Shown one piece after another: positions 13,675 through 20,782 of a DNA stretch of 20,782 nucleotides. The notes under the pieces are model-generated. The model saw only the letters and a program-made list of their open reading frames with translations, did no database searches and was not told the origin of the DNA. Position 1 is the stretch's first letter, and the number at the start of each line of letters is the position of its first letter. This DNA is from a virus. The translations under genes and the position numbers were made by a program. The DNA is taken from the IMG/VR virus record IMGVR_UViG_3300032194_000117, positions 1 to 20,782 of that record. One strand, written 5' to 3'.

Positions 13675-13931
13675 CAGGAAGCCTCCAGTTCGGCAATCTG
13701 CTCGGCAATCACATCACGAATGATAATTGCCTTGAGTTGCTCGGTCTCGGAAGATGCCAGCAAGTCCTGCAGCCTGGCTTTGAACTCAGCGATGGCAGGG
13801 TTGTCTGCGTATTCAGCATCAATTTTTGCGATAGCTCGCGTGTAGTTGTCGATGTTAATTTGATAGTTAAGTACCTCGTCTTGGCGCTGATCAAGGGCGC
13901 TTTGAAGAATTTGATGCTTAGTTTGCGTCAT
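13674..13931 (-). CDS. Coiled-coil small protein of unknown function, 85 aa
   Basis: Function not recognised. The product is almost entirely helical and heptad-like (ILQSALDQRQDEVLNYQINI, then DLLASSETEQLKAIIIRDVI), with no membrane span and few aromatic residues. It is coupled at both ends: ATGA with the propeller gene and TGATG with the chaperone gene. Small helical proteins in this position can be fibre chaperones or fibre stalk adaptors, so a role in assembling the neighbouring fibre or propeller is a fair inference. I recall similar small proteins (N-Y-Q-I-N-I-D-N-Y) near cyanophage fibre genes, without having searched. Confidence 0.78.
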   Translation of the reverse strand: MTQTKHQILQSALDQRQDEVLNYQINIDNYTRAIAKIDAEYADNPAIAEFKARLQDLLASSETEQLKAIIIRDVIAEQIAELEAS

Positions 13932-14980
13932 GATGAAAAATCAGCTCCGTTACAGATGTTAGTTGGGAGAGTTGAAGGGTTTGAAAATTTAGCTCCAAAA
14001 CCCGAAGTCGACCAAGCATAGACAGTAACAAAAGGGCTTGTGGAGTGAGCGCAGCATAGAGCGTCGCTATTTTTTGAAAAAACAGCTTCGTAAACAAGAC
14101 CTGTGGGTGCAGTAGCCGGGTTAGAGTATTTTGAACCAAAACCAGTGCTATTTGACCAAGCCCAAGCGTCTATATATGGCGAACCTTCACTCCCGATAGC
14201 GACAGCAGAATCGTCTTTAGCAAAGGCACAAGATCTAACTCTCCCCGATGGCCCTGTGGCGGGACTTGAGTATTTTGCACCGAATCCAGTTGCGTCACTC
14301 CAGTTCCAGGCATTTGCAGTGGTATTAAAGACTCCACCTAAAATGGCAGTGCCGGCGGCATTTATATCTAGAGCGATCGTCGTGGTAGCAGGCTGCGTTG
14401 CTGGATCTGAGTATTTTGTACCAAATCCACTTACGTCGCTCCATGCGTAAGCGTGCATGGAGGACCCTCCAACTCCTCCTGTAATTACGGCATTTCCGCT
14501 AGGTGTAAACTTGACTGCGTACATCTGGGATGTCGGTAAGGTAGACGGGTTTGAGTATTTTGTCCCGAATCCTGACGACCACTCATACGCTTGTATATAG
14601 GGAGAACTATTAGTTGCAAACGCAATAGCATTTCCTGATGGCGAGAATGCAACCTCTTCGCAAGTCCCTGGCAGTGCTGTTGAAGGGTTACTGTATCTTG
14701 TTCCGAAACCAGATGAAGACCATGGGTACGCGGCACAATAAGGACTGCTTGCGGTTGATACTGCAATGTCATTAACAGAAGGCGAAAAAGCAACACTTTT
14801 ACCATTATTACTTGGCTGTGATGCAGGGTTTGAGTATTTTGTTCCGAAGCCAGAAGTTGACCAAGGGTAGACATGCACAAACGGGATTGAGGTATCTGCA
14901 AGGGCTAGGTATTCAGTTGCAGGTGGAGCACCACCGCCTGTATTTCCAGAAGATGCCTGTATAAGTTTTGTACCAAGCAT
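13928..14980 (-). CDS. Seven-repeat beta-propeller virion protein, putative receptor-binding, 350 aa
   Basis: A predicted closed beta-propeller. Seven repeats of 46-48 residues each contain Y/W-x-W-S-x(1-3)-G-F-G-x-K/R-Y/F-S-x-P, with the conserved Trp at 40, 87, 134, 180, 227, 275 and 323. They alternate with V-A-F-S-P-S-G-N-A-I-A type strands, as in WD40-like folds. The chain starts mid-blade (EYLALADTSIPFVHVYPW) and ends with the missing first strand (CNGADFSS), a typical circular closure. An N-terminal leader (about 1-22, Gly/Pro-rich) may attach to the virion. The start chosen is ATG 14978-14980 in a TAATG overlap with the fibre stop; a longer frame to 15031 adds 17 residues lying over the fibre gene. 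Ligand binding is inferred from position among fibre genes. Confidence 0.9.
   Translation of the reverse strand: MLGTKLIQASSGNTGGGAPPATEYLALADTSIPFVHVYPWSTSGFGTKYSNPASQPSNNGKSVAFSPSVNDIAVSTASSPYCAAYPWSSSGFGTRYSNPSTALPGTCEEVAFSPSGNAIAFATNSSPYIQAYEWSSGFGTKYSNPSTLPTSQMYAVKFTPSGNAVITGGVGGSSMHAYAWSDVSGFGTKYSDPATQPATTTIALDINAAGTAILGGVFNTTANAWNWSDATGFGAKYSSPATGPSGRVRSCAFAKDDSAVAIGSEGSPYIDAWAWSNSTGFGSKYSNPATAPTGLVYEAVFSKNSDALCCAHSTSPFVTVYAWSTSGFGAKFSNPSTLPTNICNGADFSS
13990..14870. repeat. Seven tandem coding repeats of about 140 bases (propeller blades)
   Basis: On the plus strand, GAGTATTTTG followed by (A/T/C)(A/C)CC(A/G)AA recurs with 138-144-base spacing, for example near 14129, 14270, 14408, 14549 and 14831, with more diverged copies near 13984 and 14692. 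These encode the S-x-G-F-G-x-K-Y-S-N-P units. The copies are diverged at third positions, so they are not recent identical duplicates. Confidence 0.85.
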
Positions 14981-16017
14981 TAGGCGTAGCTCCCGACATA
15001 AGCACCGTACAAGGTGGTGCTGATTTTCCAAAACACAACCGTGTCTTTTGCAGTCAGCGTTGGGGCGCTGTTGCCGGAAGATGTGACCCAGGTCATCGTT
15101 GGGAATGTCACGGTATAAGTCGAACCATTCTCAATGTGAACGACGAGCGTTTGACCGGCTTGCAAAGAATCCGTAAACGTAGGGTTGCCTGTCAGCACGC
15201 TGCTTTGAATTGAACCGTTTGCCGGATCCAGTGCGATTGAACCTGTCGTACCAAGGGTAAAAACAGTCTCCTTGATTTCCTTGAAGGTCTGCTCGCCGGT
15301 GAAGCTGTTGGCGTTCGCTGTGTTCAGGTCAACGGTGATGGTGCCGCTTGAAGTGATCGGGCTGCCAGTGATTGTGATGCTGCCACTGCTGGAAGCTGCA
15401 ACGCTGGTGACCGTTCCACCGCCTGCAGGAATTGCCCAAGTTCCAGCGGCTGTCAGAAAATAGGTGGCACCCAGACTTGAGTTACCAGGAACCAGGCCCG
15501 CGTTAGAGCTGGTTGTAGAGAAAAGCGGGAGGGTTACGTCATTACCTGTGGAGCTTGCAAGCAGACGAGTAGATGCCGTATAGCTCAGGTCTGTGCCCGT
15601 GCCCCCGGCAGGCGCCGCCCATGTACCATCAGCACGCAAGAAATTAGTCGTGCCGCCGCCAGACAGATTGACAAGACCCGGCGCCGTTGAAGTAAACAGC
15701 GGGAGAGTTACGTCAGTACCAGTGCTGGATTCGAGTAGTCGGGTCGCTGCGGTGTAACTAAGATCTGTGCCCCCGCCGCCGCCAGATGCGGTAAGCGTTC
15801 CAGCGGAAAGCGTTAAGCCGCTGCCGATAGTGATCTCCTCAACCGCACCAGTGCTAGCGGTAGACCTGCCCAGCAACTTGGCGGTCGCCATTGTCAGGCC
15901 GCTCGTGGTGACGGCGCCGGATTCCAACTTGTCGTTGTTCAAGTTGGTGAAGTTGGCGTCCATCTCCGTGTGAGTTAGGGCGCTGCCCTTACCTGCACGA
16001 GTGACAATGGTGGCCAT
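14980..16017 (-). CDS. Tail fibre protein with internal repeats, 345 aa
   Basis: Probable trimeric fibre. The N-terminus (TRAGKGSALTHTEMDANFTN, then LNNDKLESG) is the usual fibre start that attaches to the tail. The body is Ser/Thr/Gly-rich and repetitive: D-L-S-Y-T-A-x-T-R-L-L-x-S-S-T-G-x-D-V-T-L-P-L-F occurs twice with a 58-residue period, and each copy is followed by an L-R-A-D-G-T-W-A-A-P-A-G or similar F-L-T-A-A-G-T-W-A-I-P-A-G unit. The C-terminal 90 residues (SIALDPANGSIQSSVLTG, QTLVVHIENGSTYTVTFPTM, VVFWKISTTLYGAYVGSYA) form a common beta-rich fibre head. An AGGAG lies 8 bases before the ATG. It opens a four-gene cassette between M and L and is coupled to the propeller gene. Its receptor is not known. 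Confidence 0.9.
   Translation of the reverse strand: MATIVTRAGKGSALTHTEMDANFTNLNNDKLESGAVTTSGLTMATAKLLGRSTASTGAVEEITIGSGLTLSAGTLTASGGGGGTDLSYTAATRLLESSTGTDVTLPLFTSTAPGLVNLSGGGTTNFLRADGTWAAPAGGTGTDLSYTASTRLLASSTGNDVTLPLFSTTSSNAGLVPGNSSLGATYFLTAAGTWAIPAGGGTVTSVAASSSGSITITGSPITSSGTITVDLNTANANSFTGEQTFKEIKETVFTLGTTGSIALDPANGSIQSSVLTGNPTFTDSLQAGQTLVVHIENGSTYTVTFPTMTWVTSSGNSAPTLTAKDTVVFWKISTTLYGAYVGSYA
15525..15790. repeat. Direct repeat inside fibre gene, 174-base period
   Basis: GCGGGAG(G/A)GTTACGTCA appears at about 15525 and again at about 15699 on the plus strand, each followed by related sequence encoding the DLSYTA...DVTLPLF unit. The 174-base offset is exactly 58 codons. Copies are close but not identical. 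Confidence 0.75.
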
Positions 16018-16025
16018 GAGTCAAT

Positions 16026-16030
16026 CTCCT
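16026..16030 (-). promoter_or_regulatory. Ribosome-binding site of fibre gene
   Basis: AGGAG on the minus strand, 8 bases before the ATG at 16015-16017, in the 24-base gap after M. It gives the inserted cassette its own strong initiation site instead of relying on coupling to M. Confidence 0.7.
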
Positions 16031-16041
16031 ATGTGGGTAGT

Positions 16042-16383
16042 TTAAGGCTCGAAGACCTGCCGGAAAGTCATTGAAATTCGACTGCGGAGAGGGCTAAACA
16101 TCTCACGACTCCAGCTGGAGCACACCCACTTGTAGGAAGTGCCTGTATCAGGCGGGGTCCAGTCAAAGCTAGCCGAGTCGAGGGCGCGGGCATCCAAGAA
16201 AGCCTCGATGACATCCGCGTCGTCGTCAGCGACGTTGAACTCCAGGTCCCACTGCTTAGGGTTTTGGTTGAGACCGAAGCTGAGGCGCTGCTCGTAGCCG
16301 TCGCCAAATCTGACGTTGCGGATGGCAGGCTCAGATCTTTTGGTGGCTGAGTAGGTCGGCTTGTAGTCGGGGAAGGTAGCCAT
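16042..16383 (-). CDS. M: Minor tail protein (lambda gpM family), 113 aa
   Basis: Tail-tip component that joins the tape-measure complex to the tail tube in lambda-type tails. The start (ATFPDYKPTYSATKRSEPAI), the following VRFGDGYEQRLSFGLN and KQWDLEFNV are the gpM signature, with the typical closing W-V-C-S-S-W and S-M-T-F-R-Q-V-F. Length is near the family norm (lambda M is about 109 aa). Its ATG shares one base with the tape measure stop (TGATG), and it is followed by a 24-base gap and the fibre cassette, whereas in lambda M is followed directly by L. Confidence 0.95.
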   Translation of the reverse strand: MATFPDYKPTYSATKRSEPAIRNVRFGDGYEQRLSFGLNQNPKQWDLEFNVADDDADVIEAFLDARALDSASFDWTPPDTGTSYKWVCSSWSREMFSPLRSRISMTFRQVFEP

Positions 16384-19300
16384 CAGGCAAGCAAGCCTCC
16401 AGGTCGTTTCTGCTTGATCAGTTCCTGCTTGACCGCAAGGCCAATAGCTTCACCAAGTTTATTGGCTTGTCCAGAATCGCCTTCTGCTTTGCTGCCGCTG
16501 GCATCGACGTTCACCACGATGTTGGCGTCACCCATGCCCATCTTGTTGTTGGGGACAATCGTGCCGCTGCGCCCTGGAACAAATAGCTCGGGACCGCGCT
16601 CGCCAACCACGTAGGGAGATCCGGCAGAGACGGGACCTCCGTTAGCTCTGTATTGAAGAGCGGAAGCGTTGAACTGAGCAACTGCATTACCGGAAGCACC
16701 GCCACCGCCACCCCCGGGGAACAGCTGCAGCACGCTATTTAGAATTGTCATTTGAATCCACTTGGCAATGATTTGGGCTGCCATATCTAAGAAGTAGTCC
16801 GCTAAGTTTTGGAAGAAGCTGGCAAGAGCTTCTTGAGCCGTCATTGCTCCAGAAATGATGCCCTTGAAGGAATCGGCAAAGGCAATGCCGATAGCATCAG
16901 CTGCGGAAACAATCTGATTTACAGGATTAATTAGTGCGTTTAGTTCACCTTTTACACCGGCAATAGCTGTCTGGAGTTGTTCGCGGTTTGTTGGTCCCTG
17001 CCCAGGGCCTTCAGCGGCTTCACCCTTAATAACCGCCCGCCGTCTTTCAAGCAAATCTAATTGTTCTTTGAGCTTGTTTACAGCAACTCCACGAGCCTCA
17101 GCTTCCGTAATTGTTGCTTCAGTAAGAAGTATTTGCTGCTCAACAATTTTAATCTGCTGATCTGTGTATGCCAGTTGTTCAGCAACTAACTTCTCGAAGT
17201 TAGCGATACGTTCGGCTTCTGCCGGAAGTATCCCTTCAGTAACAAGCCGTAGATACGTTTTGGCGTACTGCTGTTCCAGTTCACGGTTACGCCGAAGCTC
17301 CGTAAACGGTGTGGCGGCTTCTCGTAGTGCGTCGGCTTGGGCAAGAGACTTATCCAGTACCAGTTGGTCGCGCTGAGTTCTAACTATGGCTTCGTTTAGA
17401 TCCAGTTCATCCCGAAGTAGCGCAAGTTTGAGGTCATACAACTGGATGACCTGTTGTGTTGTTCCATTTTTACTTGCTTCCTGCAGTGCAAGGGTGCGCT
17501 CGACCTCCAGGGCTGCTTCCCTTTGGTTGCCTATAAGCTGGTGAAGGTTTAGCTGCTCAGTTAAAGCTGCTTTTTCGCCTGCGCGGAATTTCTCGGCTTC
17601 TATCTGGAAAAGCAATATACGTTCTGATTGTTGGTACAAAGCTGCTTCGGCAGACAAAGCAGCCTTTTCACGCATTTCAGCGTTTTGAGCAATTTCTAGG
17701 TTTATTTGTTTTATTTGTGCATCATATTCTAGCTGCGCTTTTTTATTCATCGCGGTTTCACGTTCTTTATCGGCAATTTTTCCAATAAAGCTGTTCTTAA
17801 TTTCAAGCAGTCTGTTGTTATACTTCTGTAGAGCAACGTCTTTTGCAGCTGCGATGTAACGTGCCCCGTCTTTTTCAAGAGTTAGGCCGACAAGAGATAG
17901 CTGTTTGCCTGCAAGATCTACTTGCTTTTGTAGCTCTTGTGTTTGGGCAGCCGCAAGTTGCGCGGCAGTGGGATCTACGTTCAGACCGGGAGCTGTTTGT
18001 GGCTGGAATTGCGTCTGCAGCCTTTGTAGACCTGCTCTACCCCGCTGATCCATAGACATATACTTAAGAGTCTCAGATATGGAACCTCTGGTTAGCTTTG
18101 TGGAGCTACCCCCGTAAGCACGATTAAATTCCGCAATAAGGGCACTTTCAAACTTTTTACGTTGGGCTGGATCCTGCGGAACTAGATCCGCTGCAGCTGC
18201 TTGTGCTCGCCTAGCGTTATTACCTATTGCCACAACCTCGGCAAGCCAGCTAAGGAAGGCAGCGAGTGGGCCGGCAACAGCTGCTTGCGTCTGAATAGCA
18301 AGCTCAGCCATAGCCTTGTTGAGTTTGTCGCTTGCCGCCCCGGCGTTTTGGAGATTTTTGACTCCTTGAACACCGATCTTTTTAATAATCTCGTCTTGAA
18401 TAATTCCGGCAGCTTCGTAGACACGCCCTGCTTCAATAAGTTTTTCAATGTACTTTTCTTGGCTCTTACTGGCGAGTAAACCTTTTTCTGCTAGCTCTTT
18501 GAAAGACTCTATCGGGTAGCGTAACGCTTTACCCGTATCCATAACTCCTTGGACGTACTGGTCAATCACAGTACCCAAGGCACTTGTGGCCACAGACAGC
18601 AGGGGGCTACCTGGAATAAAACCACCAGCTGCGCCACCTAAAACGGCGCCGGGGCCGCCGCCAAACAGCAACGGAAACGCGCCGCCGATGGCAACGTTTT
18701 CAGCCACTTGACGCCGACGCTTTTTCGCTTCTCCCCGTCCTGCTAGGCGACGATCAAAATCATCCAAGGCAGCTTTGTTAGCTCGAGTTCTAGCCTTGTA
18801 AACTTCATCAATACCGTCTAGTTCGGCGTTTATAGCTTGTCTAATAGTATCTAAGCGTAAATCTTCAAATGCTTTTTCTTCCTTGAAACGAAATTCATAA
18901 GCCTCCTGTATCTGCTCTTCCTCTATACCGAAAGGACCACTGCCGCCTTTTTCCATTTGACCTAGGGCTTTATGTAACTGTGTAAGATCCTCAAGCTGTA
19001 AATTTACTTGTTGAATTTGTTGCTTAAACTCTTTAGCGTTATGCTCAGCTAATTCAATCTGTTTAGCTGTAATTCCGAACGGATTAGCAGCCCTGCCCTC
19101 CATTTGACCAAGAGCCTGGTGGAGTGCGTCCATTTCTTTATTAAATCTGCGCAGCTTTTCTTCTGCAGTATCAATACCAAGCGCACGGGACCAGTCCGTA
19201 GGCTGCTGTGCAATTCGCGCTATAGACTCATCTACTGCTGTAAATTCGTCTGCAACAGTTTTGGTGTATTCTTTACGGCGTTGGAATAGATTGTACCTGT

Positions 19301-20252
19301 CGGTTGCACGCTTTTCCACCGATGCCGGACGTAATCCACGAGCTTCTCTAAGTAGATCGTTCTGACGCTCCAGCTCGGCATTGAGTAATTTTTGCCCTTG
19401 TGTAACTGTGTTTGCAGCTCGACGGGCTTCGTCGGATTCAGCATTGACGGTTCTTATGCGTTCTTGTCCTTTAGAAATAAGTGCTTCGTACTGTTCAACA
19501 GTGCCTTGAGTAGCTCTGATAAGGCGTTGCAGCTCGCTGGCACCTCTGGATGCGTCTGCGGCTAAATTTTGTAGCGCCGTAGATGCACTTGTATCTACGT
19601 CGTACAGTGCTTCGGATAACTGACCTTCAACTACAGCTGCAAGTGCTGTAAGGGCAACTGCAGCTGCCCCAGACGTACCTTCAAGCGTTCCTATATTATT
19701 TACAAAGGTACGAATACCCTCTGATGAATCTAAAAATTGCTGGAAAGCATACTGAAGTTTGTTTGCAGTCTGCGCAGTAGCCTGCGCAGTGTCATCCATA
19801 ACTGAGAAACCAGGTACAATGCCTCTAGCAATCTCATGACCTACATCAACGAGTAAATTATTTACTTGGGCCAGAGTGGTTTTTAGTGTATCCCCTGCAG
19901 CTGCAAACTCATCTATTTTTCGAGCCGCTCCAGAGAAATTTGCAGCCGATTGTCCTGTCGCTGTAGCAACACCTTTTAATGCTTCATTTAGTCCGCCTAA
20001 AGCTGCCCCAGAAACGCCTAAAGTCCCTACACCTTCTACTACTCTTGCAAACGCTTTTTCAACCGTGTTTGCACGATTAACTACTGTACTTAGACCTTTT
20101 TCTAGGCGTGTTAGTCCCTGTTTAGGGACAAAAGCCTCTCCGATGTTTTTAACACCTTTAAGTTTGTCAAACTCTGTTGTTAAACGTTTTAGAGCCTGCT
20201 CAGCTGCACGGGTGTCGGCGTTTACCTTGATATTGGCGTTGTAGTCAGCCAC
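16383..20252 (-). CDS. H: Tape measure protein, 1289 aa
   Basis: Sets tail length and passes into the host envelope at infection. The N-terminus (ADYNANIKVNADTRAAEQAL) is a typical tape-measure start. Long helical, Gln/Glu/Lys/Ala-rich stretches dominate about 240-510 and 820-1080. A Gly-rich hydrophobic patch (about 517-560, VAIGGAFPLLFGGGPGAVLG, AAGGFIPGSPLL) may insert in the membrane, followed by a helical ALRYPIESFKELAEKGLLAS region. The C-terminus (NGGPVSAGSPYVVGERGPEL, FVPGRSGTIVPN) is the common tape-measure ending. Residues about 375-440 contain a duplicated L-H-x-A-L-G-Q-M-E unit. By the usual 1.5 angstrom per residue the tail would be roughly 190 nm (inference). The start is GTG 20250-20252 with AGGA about 9 bases upstream. 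Confidence 0.95.
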   Translation of the reverse strand: MADYNANIKVNADTRAAEQALKRLTTEFDKLKGVKNIGEAFVPKQGLTRLEKGLSTVVNRANTVEKAFARVVEGVGTLGVSGAALGGLNEALKGVATATGQSAANFSGAARKIDEFAAAGDTLKTTLAQVNNLLVDVGHEIARGIVPGFSVMDDTAQATAQTANKLQYAFQQFLDSSEGIRTFVNNIGTLEGTSGAAAVALTALAAVVEGQLSEALYDVDTSASTALQNLAADASRGASELQRLIRATQGTVEQYEALISKGQERIRTVNAESDEARRAANTVTQGQKLLNAELERQNDLLREARGLRPASVEKRATDRYNLFQRRKEYTKTVADEFTAVDESIARIAQQPTDWSRALGIDTAEEKLRRFNKEMDALHQALGQMEGRAANPFGITAKQIELAEHNAKEFKQQIQQVNLQLEDLTQLHKALGQMEKGGSGPFGIEEEQIQEAYEFRFKEEKAFEDLRLDTIRQAINAELDGIDEVYKARTRANKAALDDFDRRLAGRGEAKKRRRQVAENVAIGGAFPLLFGGGPGAVLGGAAGGFIPGSPLLSVATSALGTVIDQYVQGVMDTGKALRYPIESFKELAEKGLLASKSQEKYIEKLIEAGRVYEAAGIIQDEIIKKIGVQGVKNLQNAGAASDKLNKAMAELAIQTQAAVAGPLAAFLSWLAEVVAIGNNARRAQAAAADLVPQDPAQRKKFESALIAEFNRAYGGSSTKLTRGSISETLKYMSMDQRGRAGLQRLQTQFQPQTAPGLNVDPTAAQLAAAQTQELQKQVDLAGKQLSLVGLTLEKDGARYIAAAKDVALQKYNNRLLEIKNSFIGKIADKERETAMNKKAQLEYDAQIKQINLEIAQNAEMREKAALSAEAALYQQSERILLFQIEAEKFRAGEKAALTEQLNLHQLIGNQREAALEVERTLALQEASKNGTTQQVIQLYDLKLALLRDELDLNEAIVRTQRDQLVLDKSLAQADALREAATPFTELRRNRELEQQYAKTYLRLVTEGILPAEAERIANFEKLVAEQLAYTDQQIKIVEQQILLTEATITEAEARGVAVNKLKEQLDLLERRRAVIKGEAAEGPGQGPTNREQLQTAIAGVKGELNALINPVNQIVSAADAIGIAFADSFKGIISGAMTAQEALASFFQNLADYFLDMAAQIIAKWIQMTILNSVLQLFPGGGGGGASGNAVAQFNASALQYRANGGPVSAGSPYVVGERGPELFVPGRSGTIVPNNKMGMGDANIVVNVDASGSKAEGDSGQANKLGEAIGLAVKQELIKQKRPGGLLA

Positions 20253-20266
20253 CGACCAATTTCCTA

Positions 20267-20285
20267 GCGTAGAACCAGTCTACGC
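20267..20285 (-). promoter_or_regulatory. Perfect hairpin upstream of the tape measure ribosome-binding site
   Basis: GCGTAGA (7 bases) pairs perfectly with TCTACGC around a 5-base loop (20267-20273 with 20279-20285). It lies between the T-tract of the terminator-like hairpin and the tape measure AGGA. It has no T-tract itself. It could protect or process the message, act on initiation, or bind a regulator. Confidence 0.6.
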
Positions 20286-20288
20286 AGT

Positions 20289-20314
20289 AAAAAGCCGCCG
20301 GGGTTAGCGGCGGC
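20289..20314 (-). terminator. Terminator-like hairpin between the T frame and the tape measure
   Basis: On the minus strand GCCGCCG (20308-20314) and CGGCGGC (20294-20300) form a perfect, all-GC 7-base stem around CTAACCC, followed by TTTTT (20289-20293). The TAA stop of the frameshift T frame lies in the loop. This is a textbook intrinsic terminator, yet it sits inside what is otherwise a continuous tail operon, so read-through or regulated attenuation is expected. Confidence 0.75.
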
Positions 20315-20782
20315 GTTTGGCCTTGTCGATCTCCTTCTGCTGGTCCTCGTTGAGGATCTGGAAGTAGGCGCTCCAGCCGATAAGTTCTTCGGCGGTCATC
20401 CGGTTGCGTACTTCGCTAAGGGTTAGGCCCAGCTCCTTGGCAACGCCAAACTGGAGCATGAGCCAGCTGTCCTTGCGGAGTTCCGCGCTCAGGCTTTTGG
20501 GTCAATGGGCTCGGCGTCATCGGTAAGAACCGCAAGCATCAATGCTTGGAGATCCTTGTCCTTGACTTCGTTTTTGAGAACGTCGATTTCGCCAGCGCTG
20601 AAGAGTTTGGTGCCGTTTTCGTCTAAGGCCTTTGCCAGCAGTAACTGAAGAGCAAAGGCGTTGGCGTCGTCAGATTTGGCTTGGCGTTGAGCGCGTTCAC
20701 GCTCAGCGGCAGTCAGTGGCGTGACCCACATCTCGAAGTCGGTGCCGTCGGACAAGGTGACGACTTTCTTTGCAGGTTCCAG
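20304..20782 (-). CDS. GT: Tail assembly chaperone GT fusion made by -1 frameshift (5' end outside window)
   Basis: Extended chaperone in lambda-type tails. The 0 frame of G slips -1 at CCCAAAA (20495-20501) and continues for 63 residues to TAA at 20304-20306. The arithmetic closes: 479 bases plus one re-read base is 160 codons, giving 159 visible residues and a stop. The T part (SLSAELRKDSWLMLQFGVAK, then ELGLTLSEVRNRMTAEELIG and WSAYFQILNE) is well formed and matches the usual T-type E-E-L-x-x-W-x-A-Y-F pattern. In lambda the T domain binds the tail-tube protein and G binds the tape measure, which recruits tube subunits. The tape measure gene lies directly downstream, as expected. Confidence 0.85.
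20489..20782 (-). CDS. G: Tail assembly chaperone G (unshifted product; 5' end outside window)
   Basis: The non-shifted partner of GT. It reads from beyond the right edge to TGA at 20489-20491. The TTG at 20753-20755 is not needed as a start, since the frame stays open to 20782 (LEPAKKVVTLSDGTDFEMW). The visible 97 residues start with strands and contain WVTPLTAAERERAQRQAK and a helical region (NAFALQLLLAKALDENG), ending DAEPIDPKA. The pattern fits phage tail assembly chaperones placed immediately upstream of the tape measure. It coats the tape measure before tube polymerisation. The acidic and then Pro-Lys end carries the slippery codons. Confidence 0.85.
   Translation of the reverse strand: MEPAKKVVTLSDGTDFEMWVTPLTAAERERAQRQAKSDDANAFALQLLLAKALDENGTKLFSAGEIDVLKNEVKDKDLQALMLAVLTDDAEPIDPKA
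20495..20501 (-). promoter_or_regulatory. -1 ribosomal frameshift site CCCAAAA
   Basis: Reads C CCA AAA in the G frame, two codons before its TGA. After an 8-base spacer, GCGG (20483-20486) and CCGC (20475-20478) can form a small stem with loop AACT, extendable by an A-T pair. This is a good fit to X XXY YYZ and the shifted frame is a coherent T domain. Confidence 0.85.

Noticed and set aside
13990-14870. Regular repeats as a CRISPR array
   Set aside because: The unit is about 140 bases, in frame, diverged at third positions, and encodes a continuous protein.
14981-15031. Longer start of the propeller gene at 15031
   Set aside because: The extra 17 residues lie over the fibre gene in another frame and are compositionally odd. 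The ATG at 14980 forms a clean TAATG junction.

Overview
This window looks like part of a tailed bacteriophage genome with a long, flexible, non-contractile tail (siphovirus type). It most likely infects a cyanobacterium. The phage assignment is firm: a lambda-order tail operon, a two-domain lysin and a family A DNA polymerase are all readable. The cyanobacterial host is an inference from several small proteins and fibre architectures that resemble those of cyanophages. No terminase, capsid, integrase, tRNA or CRISPR array is visible. Coding density is very high and no gene-free stretch exceeds about 100 bases.

Plus strand, 1-2467 (early or replication side). The C-terminal polymerase domain of a PolA-type DNA polymerase enters from the left edge. 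Six small unassigned genes follow, most joined by overlapping stop and start codons. One of them, at 1433, may be a ribbon-helix-helix protein. The last is a 55-residue gene at 2300-2467.

Minus strand, 20782-2459 (late operon, read right to left). The order is tail assembly chaperone G with a -1 frameshift extension T, tape measure, M, then an inserted cassette (fibre, seven-repeat beta-propeller, coiled-coil protein, fibre-assembly-type chaperone), then L, K, I, J. A second fibre, four very small genes, a lysis region and a final 73-residue gene follow. The lysis region has small one-helix membrane proteins and a glucosaminidase/C39-like lysin. A plus-strand HNH endonuclease gene at 4258-4584 interrupts it. 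The two strand blocks converge with a 9-base overlap at 2459-2467.

How they work together: G and GT chaperone the tape measure. The tape measure sets tail length. M, L, K, I and J build the tail tip. The two fibres and the propeller probably contact the host surface. The membrane proteins and lysin release progeny. The most unusual points are a CCCAAAG slippery site that would fuse a 46-residue membrane protein to the next frame, a terminator-like hairpin plus a second perfect hairpin between GT and the tape measure, the propeller and fibre cassette inserted between M and L, and an enlarged gpL that keeps four candidate iron-sulphur cysteines.
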